A DNA stretch of 64,000 bases. Origin: Rugamonas fusca. GTDB taxonomy: Bacteria; Pseudomonadota; Gammaproteobacteria; Burkholderiales; Burkholderiaceae_D. Positions 44,413-53,660 of this stretch are shown piece after piece (within the stretch, counting starts at the first letter, position 1; each line of letters opens with the position of its first letter). The stretch is taken from NCBI RefSeq assembly GCF_014042365.1, contig NZ_JACEZS010000001.1, forward strand, positions 248,001-312,000. The letters run 5' to 3'. Under the pieces are notes generated by a model. That model was not told the DNA's origin, did not search any database, and was given only the letters and a program-made list of their open reading frames with translations. Made by a program: the position numbers and the translations under genes.

Positions 44413-45926
44413 CCCACACTGTTTCGAGCACGCCACAGGCGCCGCGCATGGCGCGGGCGGCGGGCGTCCTGTGCGCGCTGGCGGCAATGGCCGGCTGCAC
44501 GGCCTTCAGGCAGGTGCCACCGCCACCAGCGCCGGCCCCGTTCGTGGCGCCGGCCGGCTGGTCCGGCGCGCCCGGCATGCCGGGCGCGACAGGGGCCCAA
44601 GCCAGCCTGGTGGACTGGTGGCAGCGCTTTCACGATCCCATGCTGGACCGCCTGATCGGCCAGGCGCTCGACGTGAATACCTCGGTCGCCGTGGCGCGTG
44701 CGGCGCTGCTGCAGGCGCGCGCCACGCGCGACGTGGCGGCGGCCGGACTGGGCACGACGGTGTCAGTGTCGGCCTCGGCCCAGCGCAGCAAGACCGATGG
44801 CGCCAACGCCTCCAACAGCTACGCGGCCGGCTTTGACGCCAGCTGGGAGCCGGACGTGTTCGGCCGCAACGGCTATGCGCTGGCGGCCGGCGAGGCCACG
44901 GTGCGGGCGACCGAAGTGAGCCTGGCCGATGTGCGCGTGACGGTGGCGGCCGAAGTGGCGCGCAACTACATCGACCTGCGCGGCGCCCAGGCCAGGCTGG
45001 CCATCGCGCGCGACAACGTGGCCAGCCAGGAAGCGACCATGCAGATCACGGACTGGCGCGTGCAGGCAGGCTTGCTGACGTCGCTGGAACAGCAGCAGGC
45101 GCTGTCGGCGACGGAGCTGGCCAAGGCCCAGTTGCCGCTGCTGGAGACCAGCGTGGCCCAGCTCACGCACAGCCTGGCCGTGCTGTGTGGCCAGGCGCCC
45201 GCCACGCTCGACGCGATGCTGGCGTCGGCCGCGCCCATCCCCGAAGGCGGCGCCGAGCTGGCATTGAGCCTGCCGGCCGACACCTTGCGCCAGCGGCCCG
45301 ACGTGCGCGCGGCGGAGTTCCAGGTGCGGGCCGCGATGGCGCGGGTAGGGCAGGCCGATGCGGCCCGCTATCCCTCGTTCCGGCTGGAAGGGTCGATCGG
45401 CCTGCATGGCCTGGGCATAGGCGGCACTGGCTCGACCATCCTGCGCGCCTTGCTCGGCAGCGTATCGGGCAATGCCTTCGACGGCGGCGCCAGCGTGGCC
45501 CAGCTCAGACTGGAACAGGGCGCGCTGGCGCAGTCGCATGCGGCCTACCGGGCCACCGTGCTGGCGGCCTTGCAGGATGTGGAGGATGCCCTGAGCGCGC
45601 TGGCCGGTGACCGGCGCCGTCTGGAACACTTGCGTAGCGCGGCCGCGGCGGCCAACAACGCGGCGCTGCTGGCGCGCCAGCGTTACGCCAGCGGGCTGGT
45701 GGACTTCCAGACCGTGCTGGAAACGCAGCGCACGCTGTATTCGGCCCAGGACAGCGTGGCCGCCACCAGCGCCAGCCTGGGCGACGACCAGGTGCGCCTG
45801 TACAAGGCGCTCGGCGGCGGCTGGCAGCCCGATGGCGCGCCGGCCGCCGCCCCCGCGCCGGCCGCGGCAGCCAAGACCGGGGCCACGGCGCCGGCATCAC
45901 CTTCCAAAGGACACGACGCATCATGA
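44409..45926 (+). CDS. NodT-family outer membrane efflux lipoprotein
   Basis: 505 residues from ATG 44409. Lipobox LAAMAGC (Cys30) after a long n-region; TolC-like repeats with SLVDWWQRFHDPMLDRLIGQAL, FDASWEPDVFGRN, LRQRPDVRAAEFQVRAAMARVGQADAARYPSF and the second-half LLARQRYASGLVDFQTVLETQRTLYSAQD. C-terminus is Ala/Pro-rich. It is the outer membrane channel of the tripartite pump encoded with the next three genes. Confidence 0.92.
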   Translation: MTHTVSSTPQAPRMARAAGVLCALAAMAGCTAFRQVPPPPAPAPFVAPAGWSGAPGMPGATGAQASLVDWWQRFHDPMLDRLIGQALDVNTSVAVARAALLQARATRDVAAAGLGTTVSVSASAQRSKTDGANASNSYAAGFDASWEPDVFGRNGYALAAGEATVRATEVSLADVRVTVAAEVARNYIDLRGAQARLAIARDNVASQEATMQITDWRVQAGLLTSLEQQQALSATELAKAQLPLLETSVAQLTHSLAVLCGQAPATLDAMLASAAPIPEGGAELALSLPADTLRQRPDVRAAEFQVRAAMARVGQADAARYPSFRLEGSIGLHGLGIGGTGSTILRALLGSVSGNAFDGGASVAQLRLEQGALAQSHAAYRATVLAALQDVEDALSALAGDRRRLEHLRSAAAAANNAALLARQRYASGLVDFQTVLETQRTLYSAQDSVAATSASLGDDQVRLYKALGGGWQPDGAPAAAPAPAAAAKTGATAPASPSKGHDAS

Positions 45927-47299
45927 ACCTTGCCGAAACCCCCTTGGAGCCTGGCGGTACGCCTGCCGCCGCCGGCCCGGCTGCCCCGGCCACGCCATCA
46001 TCGACCGATCCCGCAGGCGCCGCGCCGGCCGTGGCCGACCCGTTCGGGGACGCCGAGGGCGGCAAGCGCTGGCGCCATGTCCTGGCCTGGACACTTGCCG
46101 GCCTGCTGCTGTTGGCGGGCGCCGGCGGAGTCTATACCTGGCGCGCCCACCATTCGGCCGGTCAGGCGGGCGTCTACGTGACCAGCCCCGTCAAGCGCGG
46201 CAACCTGGTGTTGAACGTGACGGCCAACGGCACGCTGCAGCCCACGCGCGCCGTCAATATCGGCAGCGAGCTGTCGGGGACCGTGGCGCGGGTGCTGGTC
46301 GACATCAACGACCAGGTGCGCACTGGCCAGGTGCTGGTGGAACTGGATACGGCCAAATTGAACGACCAGATCGTGCGTTCGCGCGCCGCGCTGGCGGCCG
46401 CCCGGGCTGCCGTGGCGGTGGCCGAGGCCACCCAGTCCGAGGCGAAGACAGCGCTGGCGCGGCTCGAGGAAGTTGCGCGCCTGTCCGACGGCAAGGTGCC
46501 GTCGCGGGCGGAGCTGGACACGGGCCGCGCCACGCTGGCGCGCGCCGACGCCAATGTGCAAAACGCGAAGGCGGTCGTGGACAGCGCCCAGGCGGCCCTG
46601 TCGACCGACATGACCAACCTGGCGCGGGCCTCGATCCGCGCGCCGATCGATGGCGTGGTGCTGAGCCGCAGCGTTGACCCCGGCAACGCCGTGGCGGCTT
46701 CGCTGCAGGCCGTCACGCTGTTCCAGCTGGCCGAGGACTTGCACCACCTGCGCTTGCTGGTCAACGTGGACGAGGCCGACGTGGGCGCCGTGCGCCTGGG
46801 CCAGACGGCCCTGTTCACCGTCAGCGCCTACGCCAACCGGCCATATCCGGCCACCATCACGCGCGTGGCCTACGGCTCCACCATCACCGACAACGTGGTG
46901 ACTTACGTCGCCTATCTCGACGTGGACAACGCCGACCTCACGCTGCGCCCCGGCATGACGGCCACGGCCACCATCCGCGCCGCCCAGCGCGACCATGTGC
47001 TGTTGATCCCCAACAGCGCGCTGCGCTTCTCGCCGCGCGATGGCGGCAAGGCGGCTTCGGGCGGTATCGTGGCGTCGCTGATGCCGCGCCTGCCCGCACG
47101 CGCGCCGCGCCAGGCAGGTGTGGCCGGCGGCGCCGGGACGGGGCAAAGCCAGCGCCAGGTGTGGGTGCTGCGCGGCGACACGCCGCAGGCGATCACGGTG
47201 CAACTGGGGATCAGCGATGGCCGCAACACGGAAGTGAGCGGCGACGCCATCCAGGAAGGCATGCAGGTCATCACCGACCAGCGCGCCGCCGCGCAATGA
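45923..47299 (+). CDS. MacA-like periplasmic adaptor
   Basis: 458 residues. Pro/Ala-rich cytoplasmic head (1-48), membrane anchor at about 52-72, lipoyl halves (VLNVTANGTLQPTRAVNIGSELSGTV and ASIRAPIDGVVLSRSVDPGNAV), helical hairpin at about 145-225, and a membrane-proximal domain ending VQLGISDGRNTEVSGDAIQEGMQVI. The MacA-type fit is good. Overlaps both neighbours by four bases. Confidence 0.92.
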   Translation: MNLAETPLEPGGTPAAAGPAAPATPSSTDPAGAAPAVADPFGDAEGGKRWRHVLAWTLAGLLLLAGAGGVYTWRAHHSAGQAGVYVTSPVKRGNLVLNVTANGTLQPTRAVNIGSELSGTVARVLVDINDQVRTGQVLVELDTAKLNDQIVRSRAALAAARAAVAVAEATQSEAKTALARLEEVARLSDGKVPSRAELDTGRATLARADANVQNAKAVVDSAQAALSTDMTNLARASIRAPIDGVVLSRSVDPGNAVAASLQAVTLFQLAEDLHHLRLLVNVDEADVGAVRLGQTALFTVSAYANRPYPATITRVAYGSTITDNVVTYVAYLDVDNADLTLRPGMTATATIRAAQRDHVLLIPNSALRFSPRDGGKAASGGIVASLMPRLPARAPRQAGVAGGAGTGQSQRQVWVLRGDTPQAITVQLGISDGRNTEVSGDAIQEGMQVITDQRAAAQ

Positions 47300-48051
47300 A
47301 CGCGCCGCGCGACACGGACGGCGTGGCGGCGGCCGCCCCCCTGATCCGGCTGCGCGAGGTGTGCAAGCGCTACGGCAGCGGCGCCACGGCGCTGATGGCG
47401 CTCGACCACGTGAATCTCGACATCGCGCAAGGCGAATTCGTCGCCATCATGGGCCCCAGCGGCTCCGGCAAGTCCACCGCCATGAACATCCTCGGTGCGC
47501 TCGACACGCCCACCAGCGGCCGCTACCTGTTCCGCGACGTGGACGTGGGCGCCACCACGCGCGACCAGCGCGCGCGGCTGCGCCGCAGTTCCATCGGCTT
47601 CGTGTTCCAGGGCTTTAACCTGCTGGCGCGCACCTCGGCGCAAGAGAACGTGGAATTGCCGCTGCTGTACCGCGGCGAGAGCGCCGTCGCGCGCCACGCG
47701 CTGGCGGCACGCGCGCTGGCCGCCGTCGGGCTGGCCGGCTGGGAAGGCCACACGCCGGCCGAACTGTCGGGCGGCCAGCAGCAACGGGTGGCCATCGCGC
47801 GCGCCATCGTCACCGCGCCGGCCTTGCTGCTGGCCGATGAACCGACAGGTAACCTGGACAGCCAGCGCAGCCGCGAAATCATGGAGCTGCTGGCGGCCCT
47901 GAACCGCGAGCAGGGCATCACGGTCGTCATGGTCACGCACGAGCCGGACATGGCGCTGTACGCGCACCGCATCGTGCGCTTCCGCGACGGCAGGATAGAC
48001 AACGACAGTGTCAACCCCCAGCAAGCGGGCGCGGCGACGGAGGCTGGCTGA
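47296..48051 (+). CDS. MacB/LolD-type ABC ATP-binding protein
   Basis: 251 residues from ATG 47296. Walker A MGPSGSGKST, signature LSGGQQQRVAIARAIV, Walker B LLADEPTGNLD and H-loop VMVTHEPDMA. Like LolD and YknY it is separate from its FtsX-type permease, unlike fused enterobacterial MacB. Its TGA shares a base with the next ATG (TGATG). Confidence 0.94.
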   Translation: MNAPRDTDGVAAAAPLIRLREVCKRYGSGATALMALDHVNLDIAQGEFVAIMGPSGSGKSTAMNILGALDTPTSGRYLFRDVDVGATTRDQRARLRRSSIGFVFQGFNLLARTSAQENVELPLLYRGESAVARHALAARALAAVGLAGWEGHTPAELSGGQQQRVAIARAIVTAPALLLADEPTGNLDSQRSREIMELLAALNREQGITVVMVTHEPDMALYAHRIVRFRDGRIDNDSVNPQQAGAATEAG

Positions 48052-49259
48052 TGCTGCTCAATACCTTGCTGCTGGCGCTGCGTTCGATCCGGCGCAACCT
48101 GCTGCGCTCCTTCCTCACCATGCTGGGCATCGTGATCGGCGTGGGCGCCGTGATCACCATGGTCACGCTGGGCAATGGCGCGACCCAGGCCGTGCACGAC
48201 CAGATCGCGAGCCTGGGCAGCAACCTGCTGATGGTGCGGCCCGGCCAGCGCATGGGGCCGGGCGGGGGCGGCGCGGGTGCGCCCGCGTTCAAGGAGGCCG
48301 ACGCGGAAGCCATCGCGGCCCAGATCGGCGGCATCCGCGCCGTGGCGGCCGAGTCGCGCAGCGGCCAGACCATCATCGCCAATGGCCGCAACTGGTCCAG
48401 CAGCGTGATCGGCGGCAGCGCCGACTGGCTCACGGCGGCCAACTGGACACTGGCCGCCGGCCGGCCGTTCGACGATGGCGAGCAGCGCGCCGGTTCGGCC
48501 GTATGCGCCGTGGGCGCCACCGTGGCGCGCGAGCTGCTCGGCCAGCGCGACCCGCTCGGTGAACGGCTGCGCATCAAGCAGTTCTCGTGCGTGATCGTGG
48601 CGGTGCTGGCGTCCAAGGGGCAGGGTGCGATGGGCAACGACCAGGACGACCTGGTGGTGGTGCCGCTGCACACCTTGCAGCGCCGCGTGACGGGCAACCA
48701 GCGGGTGGGTACGCTGCTGATCTCGATGGAAGAGGGCAGCGACAGCATGGCGCTGCAGGCGCGCCTGAGCCAGTTGCTGCGCGAGCGGCGCAAGCTGAGC
48801 GTGACGGAGGAGGACAACTTCAATATCCTCGACACGCGCCAGCTGGCCGACACCATGTCCGGCGCCACGCGCGTGATGACCACGCTGCTGGGTGCGGTGG
48901 CGGCCGTGAGCTTGCTGGTGGGGGGCATCGGCATCATGAACATCATGCTGGTCAGCGTCACGGAGCGCACGCGCGAGATCGGGTTGCGGCTGGCCATCGG
49001 CGCGCTCGAGCGCGAAGTGCTGCTGCAATTTCTGATCGAGGCCATGGTGCTGGCCGCGCTGGGCGGCCTGACCGGCGTGGTGTTGGCCGCCGGCGCCACC
49101 GTGGTGGCAGCCAGGGCGATGCAATTGCCTTACCTGTTCAACCCCGGCATCAACCTGCTGTCGTTCGTGTTCTCGGCCGGCATCGGTGTCGTGTTCGGCT
49201 ATGTGCCGGCGCGGCGCGCGGCCCGGCTCGACCCGATCGAGGCGCTGCGCCACGAGTAG
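48051..49259 (+). CDS. MacB-like FtsX-domain ABC permease
   Basis: 402 residues. N-terminal helix within LALRSIRRNLLRSFLTMLGIVIGVGAVITMV, a periplasmic MacB-PCD-like domain (about 50-270), then three helices in the FtsX domain (LGAVAAVSLLVGGIGIMNIMLVSVTERTREIGLRLAIGA to IGVVFGYVPARRAARLDPIEALRHE). Mechanotransmission-type transporter that works with MacA and a TolC-like duct. Last gene of the operon that starts with the alcohol dehydrogenase. Confidence 0.94.
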   Translation: MLLNTLLLALRSIRRNLLRSFLTMLGIVIGVGAVITMVTLGNGATQAVHDQIASLGSNLLMVRPGQRMGPGGGGAGAPAFKEADAEAIAAQIGGIRAVAAESRSGQTIIANGRNWSSSVIGGSADWLTAANWTLAAGRPFDDGEQRAGSAVCAVGATVARELLGQRDPLGERLRIKQFSCVIVAVLASKGQGAMGNDQDDLVVVPLHTLQRRVTGNQRVGTLLISMEEGSDSMALQARLSQLLRERRKLSVTEEDNFNILDTRQLADTMSGATRVMTTLLGAVAAVSLLVGGIGIMNIMLVSVTERTREIGLRLAIGALEREVLLQFLIEAMVLAALGGLTGVVLAAGATVVAARAMQLPYLFNPGINLLSFVFSAGIGVVFGYVPARRAARLDPIEALRHE

Positions 49260-49301
49260 AAGAACGGCCTCGCTGGCCAGGCCGGGCTGGCGCCAGCGCG
49301 C

Positions 49302-50216
49302 TTAACGGGCGCGGGGCCGGCGCGGCAGCAGCGCCGCGCCGAGCATCTCGAACAGGGTGCGCGCGGCCGGCGGCATGCTGTGGTGGCGCCGGCTGATCAG
49401 GCCCAGGGTGCGCTCGACCGACGGGTTCACCAGCGGCACGCCAACGATGCCGTCCGGGCGGCCGGGCAAGACTGACAGGCCCGGCACCGCGGCCACGCCC
49501 ATGCCTGCTTCAACCAGGGCCAGCACACCGGACACATGGTTGACTTCGCAGAATATCGGCGGATGCTTCTCGATCCCCGCCAGGGCGGTGTCGATCAGGC
49601 TGCGGTTGCCGCTCGACTTGGCCACCGAGATAAAGCGTTCATTGATCGTCTCCTTCCAGCTGAGTTTTTTACGCCGCGCCAGCGGGTGATCGTGGCGCAT
49701 GGCCAGCACATAGCGTTCCACGTAAATGGCTGCAAACTCGATTTCCGCGTCTTCCGCGCCGGTGAAATTGATGCCGAAGTCGGCTTGCCCGTCCTTGACC
49801 AGGTTGAGCACGTCCTGCGCGCTCTCGTCATGCACGCGCACGCGGATGCGCGGATAGCACTCGCTGAACTGTTTCAGCACCTCGGGCAGGAAGTGCCACA
49901 CGGCTGAAGGCACGCAGGCCAGCGTCACCGTGCCCGTGCGGTGCGCCGCCAGATCCGCCACACCCAGTACGGCGTCTTCCAGCCCGTCCAGCGCGGTGCG
50001 CACGTTGACCAGGAACGCCCGTCCCACATTGGTCAGTTGCACCCGTCGCGTGGTGCGCTCGAACAGCTTGACGCCCAGGCCTTCTTCCAGTTTGTCGATG
50101 CGGCGGCTGAGGGCGGGCTGTGACAGGAACAGGTCGCTGGCGGCCTGGCGGAAACTGGCGCGCTCGGCCACGGCGACAAAGGACTTCAAGTCTTGCAGAT
50201 CGTAATTGATGCGCAT
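49302..50216 (-). CDS. LysR-family transcriptional regulator
   Basis: 304 residues; HTH at about 5-65 (DLQDLKSFVAVAERASFRQAASDLFLSQPALSRRIDKLEEGLGVKLFERTTRRVQLT) and a periplasmic-binding-like effector domain. GAGGAG lies upstream of the ATG. Divergent from the porin gene with 116 bases between, the usual position for a LysR activator of an uptake operon. AT-rich inverted motifs near 50230-50265 (ATGCAATTGTTAAATTATGC) are the likely binding area. Inducer unknown; probably the solute carried by the downstream MFS. Confidence 0.93.
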   Translation of the reverse strand: MRINYDLQDLKSFVAVAERASFRQAASDLFLSQPALSRRIDKLEEGLGVKLFERTTRRVQLTNVGRAFLVNVRTALDGLEDAVLGVADLAAHRTGTVTLACVPSAVWHFLPEVLKQFSECYPRIRVRVHDESAQDVLNLVKDGQADFGINFTGAEDAEIEFAAIYVERYVLAMRHDHPLARRKKLSWKETINERFISVAKSSGNRSLIDTALAGIEKHPPIFCEVNHVSGVLALVEAGMGVAAVPGLSVLPGRPDGIVGVPLVNPSVERTLGLISRRHHSMPPAARTLFEMLGAALLPRRPRAR

Positions 50217-50332
50217 GGTGCATTAATCTCCTCAAAATATGCAATTGTTAAATTATGCCAGTTGGCCGATGATTCGGCCATCAACTCATCGGCCGCGCCA
50301 AGCAGCCCAACAATAACTACCAAGGAGACAAA

Positions 50333-51424
50333 ATGCGCCGATCGTGCGTACTCACCGCTTTGCTCGTCATGAGCGGCACCAGCCTGGCCCAGACCAGCAT
50401 CGACCTGTACGGCATCGTGGATGTCGGTGTGCGCGGCAGCAGTGGCCTGGGCGCCAGTAACGCGCCCACGGCGGCAGGCCATGTCAGCGCGGTCAGCAGC
50501 GGCATCGACCAGACCAGCCGCTGGGGCATCCGCGGCCGCGAGGCGCTGGGCGGGCACTGGGCCGCGCTGGTGCGCCTGGAAGGGGGCATCAACGCTGACA
50601 CCGGCGCCTCGGCCAAGAGCGACCGGCTGTTCGACCGCGATGCCTGGGTCGGGCTGGAAACGCCATATGGCACCCTCGCCGCCGGGCGCCAGCCCACGCT
50701 GCTGTCGGACGCCCTGACGCCGGTCGACCCGCTCGGCAAGCGCGACGCCAGCTTCAATCCCAACATCAACGTTGCCGGCCTGAGCAATACCGCCTTCGGC
50801 ACCCACGGCTTCGGGCGCCAGTACGGTCCCAGCGGCTATAACGACAATTTCTACCGCCTCGACAACACCCTCAAGTACAGCGTCAAGTCCGGCCCATGGC
50901 AGGCGCGCGCGTCGTGGTCGGCCGGCGAAGTGGCTGGCGATACCCAGGCCTCCTCCGCGCGCGGCGCGGCACTGGCTTACCAGGAGGGGCCCTGGGCCGT
51001 GTCCGGCGCGACCATGCGCTTGCGCAGCAAGGAAGACTTGCCGCTGGACGCCTGGCTGCTGGGCGCCGCCTATCGCCTGGACGCCTGGCAGTTCAAGGCC
51101 ACCATCGCCCGCAACGCGGCCGACACCGGCCCGAACCAGACGGTGCATCAGCATGTGTACTCGGCTGGCGTGAGCCGCGCCCTCGGCCCCGGCCTGATGC
51201 TGACCACTGCCTGGTACAGCGTGCGGCGCGAAGCCACCGGCCTGGCCAACGATGGCCTTGAGCGCGGCTTTGTGTACCTGGAGCAGGCGCTGGGGCCGCG
51301 CACCACGACCTATGCCGAAGCCGACTACACGAGCTGGCGCGGCAATGCCGCCGGCCTGACCGGCAACCGCCCCAATGACCGCCATGGCGCCGGCCTGACG
51401 CTTGGCCTCATGCAAAAATTTTAA
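50333..51424 (+). CDS. Gram-negative porin (Omp32-like)
   Basis: 363 residues; AAGGAGAC precedes the ATG. Signal peptide cleaves after SLA/QTS, mature protein opens with QTSIDLYGIVDVGVR and ends GAGLTLGLMQKF with terminal Phe, both typical of trimeric 16-stranded betaproteobacterial porins. Constriction-loop region around DPLGKRDASFNPNINVAGL. Placed between a LysR regulator and a binding protein/carrier, it probably admits the same solute through the outer membrane. Confidence 0.92.
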   Translation: MRRSCVLTALLVMSGTSLAQTSIDLYGIVDVGVRGSSGLGASNAPTAAGHVSAVSSGIDQTSRWGIRGREALGGHWAALVRLEGGINADTGASAKSDRLFDRDAWVGLETPYGTLAAGRQPTLLSDALTPVDPLGKRDASFNPNINVAGLSNTAFGTHGFGRQYGPSGYNDNFYRLDNTLKYSVKSGPWQARASWSAGEVAGDTQASSARGAALAYQEGPWAVSGATMRLRSKEDLPLDAWLLGAAYRLDAWQFKATIARNAADTGPNQTVHQHVYSAGVSRALGPGLMLTTAWYSVRREATGLANDGLERGFVYLEQALGPRTTTYAEADYTSWRGNAAGLTGNRPNDRHGAGLTLGLMQKF

Positions 51425-51443
51425 CCCACACCAGGAGACTCTC

Positions 51444-52229
51444 ATGCGACCAATCACTTTGCGCCACAAAATGCTGGCGGCCTGCGCCGCGCTCGCGTTC
51501 ACTGCCGCGGCACCCGCCGCCGACTTGCGCGTGGTCAGCTCGGGCGGCTTTGCGCAGGCCTACAAGGACCTGTCCGGCGCCTACGAGCGCAGCAGCGGCA
51601 ACCACCTGCAGTCGGAGTGGGGCCCGTCGATGGGGAACACCCGCAACGCCATCCCGGCGCGCCTGGCGCGCGGCGAGCGCATCGACGTGGTCATCATGGT
51701 GGGCGATGCGCTGGACCAGCTGATGGCCGAAGGCCGTCTGGAACCGGGCAGCAAGGTGGTGCTGGCCAATTCGCCGATCGCCTGCGCCGTACGCCAGGGC
51801 GCGGACCAGCCGGACATCCGCACCGTGGACGGCTTGCGCCAGGCCTTCCTGCAGGCCCGGCACGTGGCGTATTCGGACAGCGCCAGCGGCGAATACATCA
51901 AGCGCGAACTGCTGGACAAGCTCGGTATCAAGCAGCAGATGGAAGGCAAGGCGGCGCAGATTCCCGCCACCCCGGTGGGTGAGATCATCGCCCACGGCCA
52001 GGCCGACTTCGGCTGCCAGCAGCGCAGTGAGCTGAAACCGGTGGCCGGCATCGCCATCGTCGGCGTGCTGCCGGCGGCAGTGCAGCTCAACACCCAGTTC
52101 GCCGGGGCGGTGGTGCGTGGCGCCAGCCAGCCGCAGGCGGCGCGCGAGCTGCTGCGCTTCCTGGGCGCGCCGCAGAACGCCGGCGTCATCGAGGCCACCG
52201 GGCTGGAACCGGTCGCTTCCCAGCATTAA
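51444..52229 (+). CDS. ModA-like periplasmic substrate-binding protein
   Basis: 261 residues from ATG 51444 with AGGAG six bases upstream. Signal peptide to APAA/ADL. Type II binding fold like molybdate-binding ModA: RVVSSGGFAQAYKDLSGAYERSSGNHLQ, DVVIMVGDALDQLMAEG, VAYSDSASGEYIKRELLDKLG, and ELLRFLGAPQNAGVIEATGLEP. No ABC permease or ATPase is near; the adjacent carrier is an MFS. The ligand is therefore more likely an organic anion, or the protein senses instead of transports. Confidence 0.88.
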   Translation: MRPITLRHKMLAACAALAFTAAAPAADLRVVSSGGFAQAYKDLSGAYERSSGNHLQSEWGPSMGNTRNAIPARLARGERIDVVIMVGDALDQLMAEGRLEPGSKVVLANSPIACAVRQGADQPDIRTVDGLRQAFLQARHVAYSDSASGEYIKRELLDKLGIKQQMEGKAAQIPATPVGEIIAHGQADFGCQQRSELKPVAGIAIVGVLPAAVQLNTQFAGAVVRGASQPQAARELLRFLGAPQNAGVIEATGLEPVASQH

Positions 52230-52256
52230 CCCCTTTTCACGCACCGCGAGGCCATC

Positions 52257-53597
52257 ATGTCCAATCATTCCATCGCTGCCGCAGAACTGGCTGTGCCGGC
52301 GATCCCGGCCGCCCCGGCGGCGCTGCGCAGCCCATCCAAGCTGGGCAGCGTCATCCGTGTCACGAGCGGAAACTTCATCGAAATGTATGATTTCTTCCTG
52401 TTCGGCTTTTATGCGCAGCAGATCGCCGCCGCCTTCTTCCCAGCCGCCAGCGACTACGCGGCGCTGATGATGACTTTTGCCACCTTTGGCGCCGGCTTCT
52501 TCATGCGCCCGCTGGGCGCCATCCTGCTGGGCAGCTACGTCGACCGCATCGGCCGCCGCAAGGGGCTGGTGCTCACGCTCGGCATCATGGCTTCGGGGAC
52601 GGCGCTGATCGCCTTCGTGCCCGGCTATGCCAGCATCGGCCTGCTGGCGCCGCTGCTGGTGCTGATCGGGCGTCTGCTGCAAGGTTTTTCGGCCGGGGTG
52701 GAACTCGGTGGCGTGTCGGTCTACCTGTCCGAGATGGCGACCCCAGGCAACAAGGGTTTTTACGTCAGCTGGCAGTCGGCCAGCCAGCAGGTGGCCGTGA
52801 TCTTTTCCGCCGCGCTCGGCTATGGCCTCAACCATGCCATGCACAAGGACGTGATCGCCGACTGGGGCTGGCGCATCCCGTTCTTCATCGGCTGTTCCAT
52901 CATCCCGGTGGTGTTCTATATCCGCCGCTCGCTGCAGGAGACCGAGGCCTTCCTGGCGCGCAAGACGCACCCGAGCTTCGGTCAGATGATGCGCACCATC
53001 GGCCGCAACTGGCCGCTGGTGACCGCCGGCGCCATGCTGGTGGTGCTGACGACGGTAGCGTTCTACATGATCACGGTCTACACGCCGACCTTCGGCAAGA
53101 GCGTGCTCAAGCTGAGTACCGAGGACAGCCTGCTGGTCACCCTGTGCGTGGGCGCGTCGAATTTCATCTGGCTGCCCGTGATGGGCGCGCTCTCGGACCG
53201 CATCGGACGCTGGCCCGTGATGGCGGCCTGCTCGGCGCTGATGGCCGTGACCGCGTACCCTGCGCTGGCGTGGCTGGTCGCCAACCCCAGTCTGGGCCAC
53301 ATGCTGATGGTTGAGTTGTGGCTGTCCTTCCTGTACGCCAGCTATAACGGCGCCACCATCGTCGCGCTGACCGAGATCATTCCGGTGCAGGTACGGACCA
53401 CCGGATTCTCGCTGGCCTACAGCCTGGCGACTGCGCTGTTCGGCGGCCTGACGCCCTTGCTGTCGACCTGGCTGATCGAAGCCAGCGGCGACAAGGCTGC
53501 CCCCGGCTACTGGATGGCAGGCGCCGGCCTGATCAGCCTGGCCGCGACCTTCCTGGTGTATCGCGGCATCGTCAGCGAGCGTGCGGCCAGGGGCTAG
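52257..53597 (+). CDS. MFS metabolite/proton symporter (citrate/tricarballylate type)
   Basis: 446 residues, twelve predicted helices. [45 protein letters not shown] and [44 protein letters not shown] are strongly like the CitA/TcuC/ProP branch of MFS carriers for citrate, tricarballylate and related acids. 27 bases after the binding protein. Substrate assignment is by family only. Confidence 0.9.
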   Translation: MSNHSIAAAELAVPAIPAAPAALRSPSKLGSVIRVTSGNFIEMYDFFLFGFYAQQIAAAFFPAASDYAALMMTFATFGAGFFMRPLGAILLGSYVDRIGRRKGLVLTLGIMASGTALIAFVPGYASIGLLAPLLVLIGRLLQGFSAGVELGGVSVYLSEMATPGNKGFYVSWQSASQQVAVIFSAALGYGLNHAMHKDVIADWGWRIPFFIGCSIIPVVFYIRRSLQETEAFLARKTHPSFGQMMRTIGRNWPLVTAGAMLVVLTTVAFYMITVYTPTFGKSVLKLSTEDSLLVTLCVGASNFIWLPVMGALSDRIGRWPVMAACSALMAVTAYPALAWLVANPSLGHMLMVELWLSFLYASYNGATIVALTEIIPVQVRTTGFSLAYSLATALFGGLTPLLSTWLIEASGDKAAPGYWMAGAGLISLAATFLVYRGIVSERAARG

Positions 53598-53660
53598 CCA
53601 AGCGCGCCGTGGCACAGGCGTCGAGGAAGGCCATCGCAGGAGCGCCTGGCCAATCAGGCA

